DNA from: Oceanobacillus_B kapialis
GTDB lineage: Bacteria; Bacillota; Bacilli; Bacillales; Amphibacillaceae
Reading direction: 5' to 3' (one strand)
DNA length: 64,000 nt
Assembly (NCBI RefSeq): GCF_042685265.1
Contig: NZ_JBHUMX010000045.1
The notes below the pieces were generated by a model. It was not told the origin of the DNA. It searched no databases and was given only the letters and a program-made list of their open reading frames with translations. A program made the translations under genes and the position numbers. Shown one piece after another: positions 34,191 to 43,565 of the stretch; the stretch's first letter is position 1, and every line of letters begins with the position of its first letter.

Positions 34191-36485
34191 CTATGGCAGG
34201 AATTTATAAAACGTTCCATTCTCCTCTTTAAATATATATTGAACAGCACCGTGGTCATCTGTGCGCAAAATAGTTGTACCAATCTTTTCCAGGGTTTCTA
34301 TAACTTCATTGGTAGGATGACCATACCTATTATCCCTACCAACTGATATAAGGGAATAGTCTGGTTTAATTTTAGTTAGAAACACTTCGTCTGAAGAAGT
34401 ACTGCTACCATGATGTGCAACTTTTAATACGTCGATCTCAATAGACGGATAAATATCTATAAGCTCCAGCTCCTCCTGTTTACTAATATCCCCTGTAAAC
34501 AGCCATGACTTCCCACCAAATTCCCCATATAAAACAATCGAATTCTCGTTCGGCGATCCTTTGTCGACCATTGGTGCTAATACATGAAAACTTTTACTGC
34601 CCAGCCGCAGTTGATCTCCTTTTTTCACTTGGCTGACAACCAAACCTTCTTGTTCCCATAAATCAATTGAGGCACGGTCCGGTTGAAAATAATCACTAAT
34701 AATTAACTGCTTCGGATTATAATCCTTTATAAGGTATGGGATGCTCCCTGAATGGTCAACATCCTGGTGTGTTACTATCAGTGCGTCAATTTCATAAATC
34801 CCTCTGGAATTTAAGTATGGTTGTATGATGCGTTTATATTTCGTTTTCGTGGGAATGTGTTCAGGAAATGACACACCAGCCCCGGCATCGATGATAAACA
34901 CACCACGACGGTACGGTAGTTCTATTACAAATGAGTCTCCCTGACCAATATCAAGCATGGTAACCCTACCATACGGAGAAAGATATGGCTTTGCTATAAC
35001 AACAGAAACAAATACGGTCATCAATGTCCCAAGTAAGAATGCTTGTTTATTCAGCCCATTCTGAAGTAAATACATAAAGGCAAGGAATAAGCCATAATAC
35101 ATAATAGCCACTTCTATTGACATCCAGCCCATTGACCAAGGATAGTAAAAATTGTCATCAAAAAAAGTTAATATAGTCAGAAGTAGCTCCTGTAAAGAAA
35201 CAAACAATTTATCTAAAGGGGAAATAATAGGGAATGGAGAAACAAGAAGAAAGAAAAACATAGAAGGTATAATAACGATTGAAAAATAAGGTACTATTAA
35301 AGTGTTCATAAGAATGGAGAGTGGCTGAAAGGTATAAAAGTGGTGGAATAGTATTGGCAGAATCATCATTTGTGCGACAAAACTGATCTTAAGCCCCTGT
35401 ATGATAAGGTTTGACGTCTTTGCTATCCACCTTTGAGAAAGTAGGAGGCCAAAGGTGACTAAAAAGGAGAGCTGAAAACCAACATGATATACCAAATAAG
35501 GATCAAAACAAACTAACAAAAGAAATACAAAGCTAAGGACATCTGTATAACTGAACCGTTTCATTGCCTTTCGTAGGAAAATAAAACAAATTACCATGGT
35601 GCTTGCACGCCAGATCGAGGGCTCACCACCTGCTATAATTGCATATGCCGGAAGTAGAAACACGATTAGCCATTGAGCTTTCTCTTTTGTCATCACGTTA
35701 CATTTTACAAGAAAAAAATATAGAAAAGCCACAAAGAGCCCAACATGTAAGCCGGATATTGCCAAAAGATGTGATAAACTCCATCTTTGAAATAACTCAA
35801 TTGTCTCTTCAGGAATTGCAGAATCATCCCCTAATACTAACCCCTTCATCCAGGCACTCGTGGTATCTGATAATCTTTCGTCCAAGTAGGTCATCATATT
35901 TGTACGAAGTGTATAAAAGCGATGTAGAGTTCCCTGACCCGCACAGGAAATATCTTGCAGGGAGTCAATATAGACCTGGTGTGTTATTTTTTGTGTACTT
36001 AAATAATAACGATAATTAAATTCGCCAGGGTTCGTACTTGGGTCAGGTAATTCAGGTTCGCCGGTGAACTCACATGTTGCGCCTGTTTTCAAATGAGAAG
36101 AAAAGTCCATCCTCTCTTTTTCTTTAGGGAAATAGAGAATTGAAAAGTTCTGATTTGTAAAATAATCTTCGAAAGTAAATTGGGTACGAGTAGCATTTTT
36201 TTCAACTGGCCCGACAATACGGCCAGCAAAGTTCTGTTCTGGAAGGGAAGATTCTGATATAAATGAGGAAGAATCAATCGCAGGAATATAGAGAAGGAAA
36301 AAGGAGAGAAGGGCTGAGGCAAGTAGTAACAGCATTGCCCCCAGCCTCCTCCTATAAAACAGAAATCCAAGCCATAATATGTAGCAAATTATAATGAGAT
36401 AGCTTGATGTTAGCACCGTAATTATACTTACCGCTACAGCAAGAGCTACTATATGCCAGTTTCCTTTCAACCTTCTATTTCCCAC
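34191..36485 (-). CDS. comEC: DNA internalization protein ComEC/Rec2
   Basis: A 764-residue polytopic channel for single-stranded DNA uptake in competence. It has N-terminal transmembrane helices and an extracytoplasmic OB-like domain (DUF4131 type), the central Competence domain with about eight helices (residues 210-500), and a C-terminal metallo-beta-lactamase domain. THQDVDHSG (about residue 575) and KVAHHGSSTSS are its metal-binding motifs. A GTG start lies within the end of comEB, giving an 11-bp overlap. Confidence 0.94.
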   Translation of the reverse strand: MGNRRLKGNWHIVALAVAVSIITVLTSSYLIIICYILWLGFLFYRRRLGAMLLLLASALLSFFLLYIPAIDSSSFISESSLPEQNFAGRIVGPVEKNATRTQFTFEDYFTNQNFSILYFPKEKERMDFSSHLKTGATCEFTGEPELPDPSTNPGEFNYRYYLSTQKITHQVYIDSLQDISCAGQGTLHRFYTLRTNMMTYLDERLSDTTSAWMKGLVLGDDSAIPEETIELFQRWSLSHLLAISGLHVGLFVAFLYFFLVKCNVMTKEKAQWLIVFLLPAYAIIAGGEPSIWRASTMVICFIFLRKAMKRFSYTDVLSFVFLLLVCFDPYLVYHVGFQLSFLVTFGLLLSQRWIAKTSNLIIQGLKISFVAQMMILPILFHHFYTFQPLSILMNTLIVPYFSIVIIPSMFFFLLVSPFPIISPLDKLFVSLQELLLTILTFFDDNFYYPWSMGWMSIEVAIMYYGLFLAFMYLLQNGLNKQAFLLGTLMTVFVSVVIAKPYLSPYGRVTMLDIGQGDSFVIELPYRRGVFIIDAGAGVSFPEHIPTKTKYKRIIQPYLNSRGIYEIDALIVTHQDVDHSGSIPYLIKDYNPKQLIISDYFQPDRASIDLWEQEGLVVSQVKKGDQLRLGSKSFHVLAPMVDKGSPNENSIVLYGEFGGKSWLFTGDISKQEELELIDIYPSIEIDVLKVAHHGSSTSSDEVFLTKIKPDYSLISVGRDNRYGHPTNEVIETLEKIGTTILRTDDHGAVQYIFKEENGTFYKFLP

Positions 36486-37053
36486 TACCAGGTACGGAGA
36501 ATAGCGCCTCCGCTCTCGCTTTCAATTGCACTACTTCTTGTGCATCCGTACGATCTGATAACTTTTCAATTAGTTCATTAACATATTGCTGTTTTTCACG
36601 ATAATTTAAATCAACTGCTAAATAATCTAAGGCCACTTTTTTCACTGCCACACCAGCCTCTTTAAATAGTTGAATAGCATATTCATTATTTCGGTAATCC
36701 TCTTTATAATAAATTGTTTTAATACCTGCCTGAATTAATTGTTTCGAGCATTGAAGACAGGGAAAATGGGTCACATATACATCTGCATCGTCCGTTGGCA
36801 CGCCAAATTTTGCGCACTGCAGCAAAGCATTTGCTTCAGCATGCACGGTGCGAACACAGTGACCGTCTACTACATAGCATCCTTCGTCAATACAATGAAC
36901 ACTCCCTGAAACACTACCATTATATCCACCTGCAATAATCCGTTTATCTCGGACAATAGAGGCTCCTACCATTAACCGCGTACATGTGCTTCGTAACGCA
37001 AGCAACTGGCTTTGCGCCATAAAATACTGATCCCACGAAATTCTTTCCATCAT
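36475..37053 (-). CDS. comEB: ComE operon protein 2, dCMP deaminase family
   Basis: A cytidine/deoxycytidylate deaminase-fold protein of about 192 residues. Zinc ligands are clear: VHAEANALL and PCLQCSKQL. An extra cysteine/histidine motif (GSVHCIDEGCYVVDGHCVR) matches dCMP deaminases. In B. subtilis comEB is dispensable for transformation although it lies between comEA and comEC. Three adjacent start codons (TTG, ATG, ATG) exist; ATG 37053 is chosen, with AAGGGG five bases before it. Confidence 0.93.
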   Translation of the reverse strand: MMERISWDQYFMAQSQLLALRSTCTRLMVGASIVRDKRIIAGGYNGSVSGSVHCIDEGCYVVDGHCVRTVHAEANALLQCAKFGVPTDDADVYVTHFPCLQCSKQLIQAGIKTIYYKEDYRNNEYAIQLFKEAGVAVKKVALDYLAVDLNYREKQQYVNELIEKLSDRTDAQEVVQLKARAEALFSVPGSGK

Positions 37054-37136
37054 CAATTCCCCTTTTTCTCTAACGTATTACTTGTAGTTTATTTTCGCTG
37101 CTTGCATACGTCAATAACGTGATTTGGCATATCTCC

Positions 37137-37739
37137 TTAAGGTACTTGAACAGAATCTCGGAATTGTTCTATCGTTTGTTCTCCGATCCCTGAGACTTCA
37201 AGTAAATCCTCAATTGTTTGAAAATAACCATTCTCTTCCCGGTAAGCAAGAATTGCTTCCGCTTTGGATGGCCCTATCCCGTTTAATGTTTCAATTTCTT
37301 CCTTGCTCGCATAGTTTATCCTCACTTTACCATTCTCAGCAAGCTCGGGATTCCCGTTTTGTAAATCATCAGCTTGTTCATGAACTTTTGGGACAATAAT
37401 ACTCATTTCGTCATGAACTTTTTGCGCGAGATTCACTTGTGTTTGATCCGCTTCTGACGTAAAACCTCCAGCCATTTGCACCATGTCCTTAATTCTATCT
37501 CCCGAACTTGCTTTAAATACGCCAGGCTCCTTTACCTCTCCCTTTATATCAATGTACATTGGACCTTCTACTGGGAGCTGTTTATCAGTTTCATCTGGAC
37601 TATCATCAGGTTCCGGGGAATTGACTAGATTGAGGCTTTCCTTGTCACTGGGGGAATTATCCTTTGAAAGAAAGAGAAAAAGCACCATAACAATTGCTGC
37701 TACAATAAAAATTCCTGCCTTCTTTATTATGTCCGTCAA
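37137..37739 (-). CDS. comEA: DNA receptor ComEA
   Basis: A 200-residue competence protein that binds double-stranded DNA at the membrane. It has an N-terminal transmembrane anchor (residues 8-25), an acidic linker, an SLBB-like middle domain (about 60-115) and a C-terminal helix-hairpin-helix pair (LNGIGPSKAEAILAYREENG and LLEVSGIGEQTIEQF). The start is TTG at 37739. A TATAAT -10 lies upstream without a good -35, consistent with a need for an activator such as ComK, though no clear ComK box was found. Confidence 0.94.
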   Translation of the reverse strand: MTDIIKKAGIFIVAAIVMVLFLFLSKDNSPSDKESLNLVNSPEPDDSPDETDKQLPVEGPMYIDIKGEVKEPGVFKASSGDRIKDMVQMAGGFTSEADQTQVNLAQKVHDEMSIIVPKVHEQADDLQNGNPELAENGKVRINYASKEEIETLNGIGPSKAEAILAYREENGYFQTIEDLLEVSGIGEQTIEQFRDSVQVP

Positions 37740-37821
37740 CCAAATTCACTCCTTTCCATTATAAAGTAATTTTCTCCTCTCCTTCTTTCGACACATTTTG
37801 TATTATTCCTTTAATTAAAAA

Positions 37822-37852
37822 AGAGGAGGATAATCTGATTATCCTTCTCCTT
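37822..37852 (-). terminator. Terminator overlapping the yqeM stop
   Basis: The minus strand forms an imperfect stem of about 14 bp (plus 37822-37835 with 37837-37852) followed by six T. The 5' arm contains the last codons and TAA of the methyltransferase gene. Confidence 0.75.
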
Positions 37853-38594
37853 TTTCTGCTGAAAAAAAGATTCGTTCGGCATTTCCTATTGTAGATTCGT
37901 CTTTTTCCTGAAAGTCCCCGTATAATTTTATATTTTTAAAGCCAGATTCTTTTAATAAATTTATATAAAATTCCGGTGTGAACGTGCGTTGGTGGTGCAT
38001 TTCATCAAAACGTACATAAGTATTATCTTGTTGAGATTGGAAAAAGGTTAGTTCATGAAACATCTCTCCAGGCTCATCCCCTTGATGACAAAACCAAATA
38101 TAAGAGGCATCCTCCATCACATCCGCAAATGTCTGGTTTATATAGTTTTCTTCTACTTGATGGATGGAATGTACATCAAAAATAAAGATTCCATCCTCTT
38201 TTAGACTTTCGGCAACATGTTGAAAGACGCGGCTTAAGTCCTCTTCTGTCGTAATATAGTTCATAACGTCGCAATAGCTTATTGCTGCATCCAATTCCTG
38301 TAATCCCTGTAATTCGGTTAAATCTTGATGTAACCATTGCACAGTAAGACCTGCTTCACTACATTTCTGTTCAGCGAATGTGAGCATGTCAGCAGAATAG
38401 TCTACGCCTGTTACCCGATAGCCATTTAAAGCAAGCCTTTTGGTAATCTCTCCCGTACCACAGCCTAAATCAGCAATGGATCGAACGGACTTTCCATATT
38501 GTTTGAAAATAGACTCTGTAAACGTTAACCACTTCTCATATGGCGCGTTTTCCATAAGACGATCATAAACGTTCGCCATCTGTTTGTAGGCCAT
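37839..38594 (-). CDS. Class I SAM-dependent methyltransferase (YqeM-like)
   Basis: A 251-residue methyltransferase with SAM motif I IADLGCGTGEITKRLA, then VTGVDYSADML and AAISYCDVMNYI. It matches YqeM, the last gene of the B. subtilis yqeG-yqeH-aroD-yhbY-nadD-yqeK-rsfS-yqeM cluster, and abuts rsfS with no gap. The substrate is unknown; cluster context suggests ribosome or RNA-related work, but that is inference. Confidence 0.86.
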   Translation of the reverse strand: MAYKQMANVYDRLMENAPYEKWLTFTESIFKQYGKSVRSIADLGCGTGEITKRLALNGYRVTGVDYSADMLTFAEQKCSEAGLTVQWLHQDLTELQGLQELDAAISYCDVMNYITTEEDLSRVFQHVAESLKEDGIFIFDVHSIHQVEENYINQTFADVMEDASYIWFCHQGDEPGEMFHELTFFQSQQDNTYVRFDEMHHQRTFTPEFYINLLKESGFKNIKLYGDFQEKDESTIGNAERIFFSAEKGEG

Positions 38595-38948
38595 TTAGCT
38601 ATCCTCTTCAGTAAATTGAAGACGATCAGCATCTCCCCAAAGTCTTTCTAGATTATAATAAATTCGCTCGTCTCGGTGGAAGACATGACAAACCACATCT
38701 CCTAAATCGACAAGAACCCATCTTGCCTGCTCTAGACCTTCTATTCGATTCACAGGGACGCCTGCCTCGTCCATTGTTTCTTTAATTCCACGAGCAATTG
38801 CCTGGACTTGTCGCTCCGTATTTGCATGGCAAATTAAAAAATAATCTGCTACCAATGAAACCTCATTCATGTCAAGTGCTGTAATATCCTCTGCACGCTT
38901 ATCGTCACAAGCAGATGCCGCTAATTTTACAATTTCCTTATTTTCCAT
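38595..38948 (-). CDS. rsfS: Ribosomal silencing factor RsfS
   Basis: A 117-residue protein of the RsfS/Iojap family that binds L14 and blocks subunit joining in starvation. The conserved core is VADYFLICHANTERQVQAIA, followed by ARWVLVDLGDVVCHVF. It abuts yqeK and the methyltransferase gene with no gap, so all are co-translated. Confidence 0.95.
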   Translation of the reverse strand: MENKEIVKLAASACDDKRAEDITALDMNEVSLVADYFLICHANTERQVQAIARGIKETMDEAGVPVNRIEGLEQARWVLVDLGDVVCHVFHRDERIYYNLERLWGDADRLQFTEEDS

Positions 38949-39524
38949 TCATTCATTACCTCCGTTTATGTGTCTGCTTAAATCGTTATATGCATGGAAA
39001 GTATCAGGGTAAATTTTTGCTTTCCTTCTTAAAAGATATTGAATGGTGTTTCGCAATGCAAGCCAACATGCATAATCCAAATTGGTTTCCGCTGCTTCTC
39101 TTACTTCTTCAATACCCGGAAAGCTTCTACCTGGTTCAATATAATCTGCTAAAAAGATTATTTTTTCCAACGCTGTCATATTGGCTCTTCCCGTTGTATG
39201 GTATTTGATAGCAAGCTGAATGGCTTCATCTTTTAAGCCACATTCCTCTTCTACTATAAGGGCCCCTACAGGCGCATGCCATAATTCTGAGTGGAATTCC
39301 AATAAATCTGAAGGTAGCTTAGATCGTTTAATTCGCTCAGCCATTTCCTCCAGAGAGCGGTATTTAGCATAATCATGTAACACACCTGCCAGCTCAGCTT
39401 TCTCCGTTGATTCCTCGTAAAGTTCAGCAAGATAATGTGCCGTTTTTGCAACTCTAATGGAATGATCATATCTTTTTTTAGTTAGTTGTGGCTCTACTAA
39501 CTGCTTCGCCTTACTAATCTTCAT
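38949..39524 (-). CDS. yqeK: HD-domain nucleotide phosphohydrolase YqeK
   Basis: A 191-residue HD-domain protein (RYDHSIRVAKTA ... GVLHDYAK ... H at WHAPVGA). YqeK proteins hydrolyse Ap4A symmetrically to ADP. The gene overlaps nadD by 11 bp and abuts rsfS, matching the frequent nadD-yqeK fusion or coupling seen in other bacteria. Confidence 0.93.
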   Translation of the reverse strand: MKISKAKQLVEPQLTKKRYDHSIRVAKTAHYLAELYEESTEKAELAGVLHDYAKYRSLEEMAERIKRSKLPSDLLEFHSELWHAPVGALIVEEECGLKDEAIQLAIKYHTTGRANMTALEKIIFLADYIEPGRSFPGIEEVREAAETNLDYACWLALRNTIQYLLRRKAKIYPDTFHAYNDLSRHINGGNE

Positions 39525-40083
39525 ACAGTTGATTCTCCTTAATGTATGCTTGCACAGGTTCTGTCGTTAAATACGTAATTTGCCGGTTCTCTTTCACCCT
39601 ATCCCTCAATTCCGTTGAAGAGATATCAATACCAGGTATTTCAACGGTTACAACTGGATAGTCAGTGTTTAAGCTGGAACCCGCTCTTTTAACACCTACA
39701 AATTGTACTAATTCGACTAACGTATCAATCCCCTGCCAATATGGTAAATATTCAACCATATCCGCACCAATTATAAAGTAAAATTTGTAATTGGGATAAT
39801 CCTCTCTCAACCGTTTAATAGTATCGAGTGTATAGGATTTCCCTGGCGTGTCTACTTCAATAGTATTTACCTTGAAAAAAGCATTGTTATGAATTGCACA
39901 TTTAACCATGTTCATTCGGTCTACTGCCGTAGTACCTAAATCCTCTTTATGGGGTGGACTATACGACGGTATAAACCACACTTCTTCGAGACCGAGTTTC
40001 TCACGGACCTCCTCCGCAATCATAAGGTGTCCTAAATGTGGTGGATCGAACGTACCTCCAAGTAAGCCTATTTTTTTCATCAT
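39514..40083 (-). CDS. nadD: Nicotinate-nucleotide adenylyltransferase
   Basis: A 189-residue nucleotidyltransferase that makes nicotinate adenine dinucleotide from NaMN and ATP. The (H/T)xGH motif is in GGTFDPPHLGHL, and ISSTELRDRV is the C-terminal phosphate-binding motif. Either of two adjacent ATGs (40083, 40080) could start it, with a weak GGGTG site. Confidence 0.96.
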   Translation of the reverse strand: MMKKIGLLGGTFDPPHLGHLMIAEEVREKLGLEEVWFIPSYSPPHKEDLGTTAVDRMNMVKCAIHNNAFFKVNTIEVDTPGKSYTLDTIKRLREDYPNYKFYFIIGADMVEYLPYWQGIDTLVELVQFVGVKRAGSSLNTDYPVVTVEIPGIDISSTELRDRVKENRQITYLTTEPVQAYIKENQLYED

Positions 40084-40092
40084 AACACCCGG

Positions 40093-40383
40093 CTAAGGAA
40101 GCGTAATTTGCTTATTCTCTTCAGATTCTCGATACAACACAATATTATTTCCAATAATTTGGGCTACTTCAGCTCCTGTCCCCTCCGATAATTTTTCGGC
40201 TACTGTATGCTTATCCTCTAAGCAGTTTTGCAAAATGCTAACCTTGATTAGCTCTCTTTTTTCTAATGCATCGCCAATTTGTTCCACCATATTTTCATTT
40301 ACTCCATCTTTACCTACTTGGAAAATAGGCTTTAGCTGGTTTGCTTCTGCACGTAAAAATCGTTTCTGTTTACCTGTTAACAT
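40093..40383 (-). CDS. yhbY: YhbY-family RNA-binding protein (CRM domain)
   Basis: A 96-residue single CRM-domain protein that associates with pre-50S ribosomes. The RNA-binding GxxG loop is FQVGKDGVNEN, after KQKRFLRAEANQLKP. It lies between aroE and nadD, four to nine bp from each, in a tight operon. Confidence 0.94.
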   Translation of the reverse strand: MLTGKQKRFLRAEANQLKPIFQVGKDGVNENMVEQIGDALEKRELIKVSILQNCLEDKHTVAEKLSEGTGAEVAQIIGNNIVLYRESEENKQITLP

Positions 40384-40387
40384 GCAA

Positions 40388-41227
40388 TTATCCCTCCAAT
40401 AATAGTTTTAGCTTTTTGTCCATGTCATCGATTGGTACACGTTTGCCTGTCCAAATCTCAAAGGCATACTGAGCTTGATATAAAAGCATCGTATGGCCAA
40501 AATGGATGGCTGCACCACTTTCTTTGGCTTGTTTTAAAAAGGCAGTCTTAATTGGTTGATAAACAATATCACTTACAATTGCTCCCTTTTTCAGCCTGTC
40601 TAATTGTATAATTTTTTCTTCTATTCCAGGCTTCATCCCCACTGAAGAGGTTTGAATAATTAAATCATATTGATCTGTACGTTCTGCAGCTTCTTCTAAA
40701 GTAAACACCTTCGTGTTTAGTTTCTCATGCTTTTTAGTAATGTCTTCAGCTTTCTCTATTGTTCGATTAGCAATATCAACATTGCGAAATCCAGCGTTTG
40801 CAAACGTATGGTAGATACCTCTACATGCGCCGCCTGCACCAACCAGCAAGATTCGAATAGCGGTATTCTCCATTAATGCTGGAAATTCCATTTCAAGGGA
40901 ACGCAAGTAACCAAAACCATCTGTATTATATCCGACCCACAATCCATCCTCAAAACTAACTGTGTTAACAGCGCCTATTTCACCTGCGATCGAATCTATT
41001 TTATCTAAAAAAGGAATGATACGTTGTTTATAAGGAACAGTCACATTAAATCCTTGTAATCCCTCTTTCTTTATGTTCGCAATTCGCTTTGAGAAATCGT
41101 CACTTAAGGGAATTTCGTATTTTGTATAGCTCCCTTTCACTGCAATCTGTTTCATAAATGACTCGTGAATCCAAGGAGAAAGAGAATGTTCTACAGGGTA
41201 TCCAATCAAACCTAATCGATAATCCAT
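40388..41227 (-). CDS. aroE: Shikimate dehydrogenase
   Basis: A 279-residue NADP-dependent enzyme that reduces 3-dehydroshikimate to shikimate in aromatic amino acid synthesis. Substrate motifs are EHSLSPWIHESF and FNVTVPYKQ (catalytic lysine), and the Rossmann loop is LLVGAGGACRG. It lies between yqeH and yhbY, as in B. subtilis. Confidence 0.96.
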   Translation of the reverse strand: MDYRLGLIGYPVEHSLSPWIHESFMKQIAVKGSYTKYEIPLSDDFSKRIANIKKEGLQGFNVTVPYKQRIIPFLDKIDSIAGEIGAVNTVSFEDGLWVGYNTDGFGYLRSLEMEFPALMENTAIRILLVGAGGACRGIYHTFANAGFRNVDIANRTIEKAEDITKKHEKLNTKVFTLEEAAERTDQYDLIIQTSSVGMKPGIEEKIIQLDRLKKGAIVSDIVYQPIKTAFLKQAKESGAAIHFGHTMLLYQAQYAFEIWTGKRVPIDDMDKKLKLLLEG

Positions 41228-41237
41228 GTGCTCCCCC

Positions 41238-42341
41238 TTATAATAATGATTTTCGTATAGAGGCAGGCACCTCTTTGGGGCTATGCGCCGTTACGGTTAT
41301 ATCTTCGGAATTAACACTAACCCACCCCAAACCTGGAAAAACAATATCTGTTTTTTCTCCGTTCGTTAAACGGTAGGAGCTTTCCTTTAATTCAGGCAAT
41401 ACCTGCAATGTTTTCTCATCTGGCGGTGACAAAAGCTCCCCAATGTGTTGAGTATATAACTCATCAGCATTCTCCAATTTAGTTCTGTGAATTGGTAGTT
41501 GATTTGAAAAGTAGCATACGAAGGACTGCCTTTTTCCTTTTACAAAGTCCAATCTTGCTAACCCGCCAAAATAGAGGGTTTGTCCACTGTTCAACTGGTA
41601 AACTCTTGGTTTAATTTCTTTATTAGGCGTAATTAATTTTAAATCCTCATCCGAAACATAATGGGCAATTTGCTGTCTATTTACAATTCCTGGAGTATCA
41701 ATAAGTGATGAGTCTTCATCAAGTGGTATCTCAATGAACCCAAGTGTTGTACCAGGGAAATAAGAAGTAGTAATCACTTCTCCATACCCCGTAGATTGTT
41801 TAATTAAGCGATTTATAAAAGTTGATTTCCCTACATTGGTTGTTCCAACGATATAAACATCTCGTTGTTCCCGTTGGTCCGCGATAACCTCAGACAACTC
41901 TTTCATTCCATATCCTTTAGTAGAAGAAATTAAGCAGACCTCTTTTACGTTAATTCCTGCTTCCTTAGCAGAGGTGCGTAACCATTGCTCAAGCTTCCTT
42001 TTATTTGCAGACTTCGGTAATAAATCTACTTTGTTTCCAACTAATACAATAGGATTATCGCCAACAATTCGCGGAAGACTTTTAATAAGGCTTCCATGGA
42101 CGTCAAAAATGTCCACAACATGCACAACAAGTCCATTTGCTTTTCGTATAGAGCTTACCATCTTAAGAAAGTCATCATCTGTTATAGCAACATCCTGAAT
42201 TTCATTATAGTGTTTTAACCGAAAGCATCGTTTACAAAGGATGTTTTCCTTTTGTAAAGAAGACGCCGGCGTATACCCTGGAGCCTGTGGGTCTGTTGTT
42301 TGAATAAGGACACCACAGCCTTGACAATATATTTCTTCCAT
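41238..42341 (-). CDS. yqeH: Ribosome biogenesis GTPase YqeH
   Basis: A 367-residue circularly permuted GTPase required for 30S assembly. The N-terminal zinc finger has CQGCG and CKRCF. The G motifs are in the order G4 (VLVGNKVDLLP), G5 (SSTKGYGM), G1 (VGTTNVGKSTFIN), G3 (DTPGI). The ATG at 42341 has GGAGG seven bases upstream; a longer TTG-initiated frame (42356) is less likely. yqeG ends two bases before the start. Confidence 0.95.
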   Translation of the reverse strand: MEEIYCQGCGVLIQTTDPQAPGYTPASSLQKENILCKRCFRLKHYNEIQDVAITDDDFLKMVSSIRKANGLVVHVVDIFDVHGSLIKSLPRIVGDNPIVLVGNKVDLLPKSANKRKLEQWLRTSAKEAGINVKEVCLISSTKGYGMKELSEVIADQREQRDVYIVGTTNVGKSTFINRLIKQSTGYGEVITTSYFPGTTLGFIEIPLDEDSSLIDTPGIVNRQQIAHYVSDEDLKLITPNKEIKPRVYQLNSGQTLYFGGLARLDFVKGKRQSFVCYFSNQLPIHRTKLENADELYTQHIGELLSPPDEKTLQVLPELKESSYRLTNGEKTDIVFPGLGWVSVNSEDITVTAHSPKEVPASIRKSLL

Positions 42342-42343
42342 CC

Positions 42344-42859
42344 TTACTCCTCCCAAGTGATTTTACCTTTTTTCCTCATATAATGTAATATTCTTCGTTC
42401 AATAGTACGATTTATTTTTGTGATCTTCCCGTCTGTTTGAACAATCGGGACTACTAAAATGGTATAGAAGCCAGCAAAATTTCCACCTAGCACGTCTGTT
42501 AACAACTGGTCCCCTATTACAACAATTTCCTCTTTTTTCATTCCCATTTGTTTTGCAACCGACTTAAATGCTTTACTTAACGGCTTTCTAGCACTGAAAA
42601 CGAAAGGCGTGTCAAGTGGTTCGGCAAAAACTTTAACACGCTCCTGGTTATTGTTTGAAATAATTGTTACTTTAATGTCGTTTTCTTTCATTTCTTTAAA
42701 CCATTCCATAACTTCAGAAGTAGCATCTTTAACATCCCAGGCTACTAGTGTATTATCAAGGTCCGTTATAATCCCTTTAATTCCTTTGCTTTTTAAAACC
42801 TCTGGCTCAATCTCAAACACGCTCTTCACGTGCTCGTTTGGCAAAAACTTTTTTAACAA
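42344..42859 (-). CDS. yqeG: YqeG-family HAD phosphatase
   Basis: A 171-residue HAD IIIA-type phosphatase. Motif I is ITDLDNTLVAWD, motif II IISNNNQ, and motif III/IV GDQLLTDVLGG. The family includes phosphatidylglycerophosphate phosphatase-like enzymes; the substrate here is not determined. First gene of the yqeG-yqeM operon. Confidence 0.92.
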   Translation of the reverse strand: MLKKFLPNEHVKSVFEIEPEVLKSKGIKGIITDLDNTLVAWDVKDATSEVMEWFKEMKENDIKVTIISNNNQERVKVFAEPLDTPFVFSARKPLSKAFKSVAKQMGMKKEEIVVIGDQLLTDVLGGNFAGFYTILVVPIVQTDGKITKINRTIERRILHYMRKKGKITWEE

Positions 42860-42924
42860 CTCTTACACCTCTTATTCTGTCCTCGGTCTTCTTTTCATAC
42901 TGATCGCCATTATAAACCAATCTT

Positions 42925-42954
42925 ATAATAACATCCCACGAAGCGAAACTTCAA
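42925..42954 (-). promoter_or_regulatory. Sigma-A promoter of the yqeG operon
   Basis: TTGAAG (plus 42949-42954), 18 bp, TATTAT (plus 42925-42930) on the minus strand, about 65 bp upstream of yqeG. Confidence 0.5.
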
Positions 42955-43161
42955 TCAGGGTGGTGTTTTAAATAAAGATAGGACTTATATTATCTGTTAA
43001 ACATGGAGAAATTAAATGATACTCCCCACGAAAACATGTTTCTACTTGTTCAGCGTCCCTTTGCTACTGTCTCATAAGAAGAAACAATTTCTATGGGGAA
43101 ACCTGTAGACCGAGAGAAACATGCCATAAATCGTTCGACAAATATCTCTATATTCCGCGCT

Positions 43162-43260
43162 TGTGGATAACGTTACTCACATTATAAAACTTGTTATAAC
43201 AACATTTGTCGATATAAAAAAGTAATTATACACACTTTATCTACAGGTCTATGTAGATAA
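43162..43260. promoter_or_regulatory. Cluster of DnaA boxes upstream of sda
   Basis: Four sites lie within 100 bp. TGTGGATAA at 43162-43170 is the exact complement of TTATCCACA. TTATACACA at 43226-43234 fits TTATNCACA. TTATCTACA at 43237-43245 and its complement TGTAGATAA at 43252-43260 each have one mismatch. In B. subtilis DnaA controls sda through such boxes, so this is probably a conserved DnaA operator. Confidence 0.75.
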
Positions 43261-43344
43261 CTTTCACCTTGTCCTGCCTATTAGAAAGTGGTAAGTTATT
43301 AATAACCTTATTAGAAAATTACAAACTTTAGGAGGGCTAAGTTG

Positions 43345-43491
43345 ATGGAACATTTGTCAGATGAACTACTAATTGAATCTTATTACACAGCAAATGAATT
43401 AAATTTAAGCCCTGACTTTTTAAATCTAATTGAAGAAGAAATTCACAGGAGAAGATTATCTCATAGAATTAAAGACAAAAAACCCGTCTAA
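43345..43491 (+). CDS. sda: Sporulation checkpoint protein Sda
   Basis: A 48-residue helical hairpin protein, [20 protein letters not shown]..., close to B. subtilis Sda ([20 protein letters not shown]...). Sda inhibits the sporulation kinase KinA when replication initiation or DNA integrity is disturbed. AGGAGG precedes the ATG at 43345 by about nine bases; an adjoining TTG (43342) is an alternative start. It is divergent from yqeG, as in B. subtilis, and preceded by DnaA boxes. Confidence 0.93.
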   Translation: [48 protein letters not shown]

Positions 43492-43522
43492 AAATTTTTT
43501 ATTTAAATATGAAGAAACGCGT

Positions 43523-43565
43523 TAACCCCTATTATTTTGCGAAATAACAGGGGTTATTTATTTTT
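43523..43565 (+). terminator. Terminator of sda
   Basis: TAACCCCT pairs with AGGGGTTA (43523-43530, 43549-43556), extended by an inner TTATTT/AAATAA helix and followed by a T-rich tract, about 30 bp after sda. Confidence 0.85.

Noticed and set aside
37740..37838. ComK box upstream of comEA
   Set aside because: Only partial AAAA-N5-TTTT half-sites are present, with no properly spaced pair, so no ComK site is claimed.
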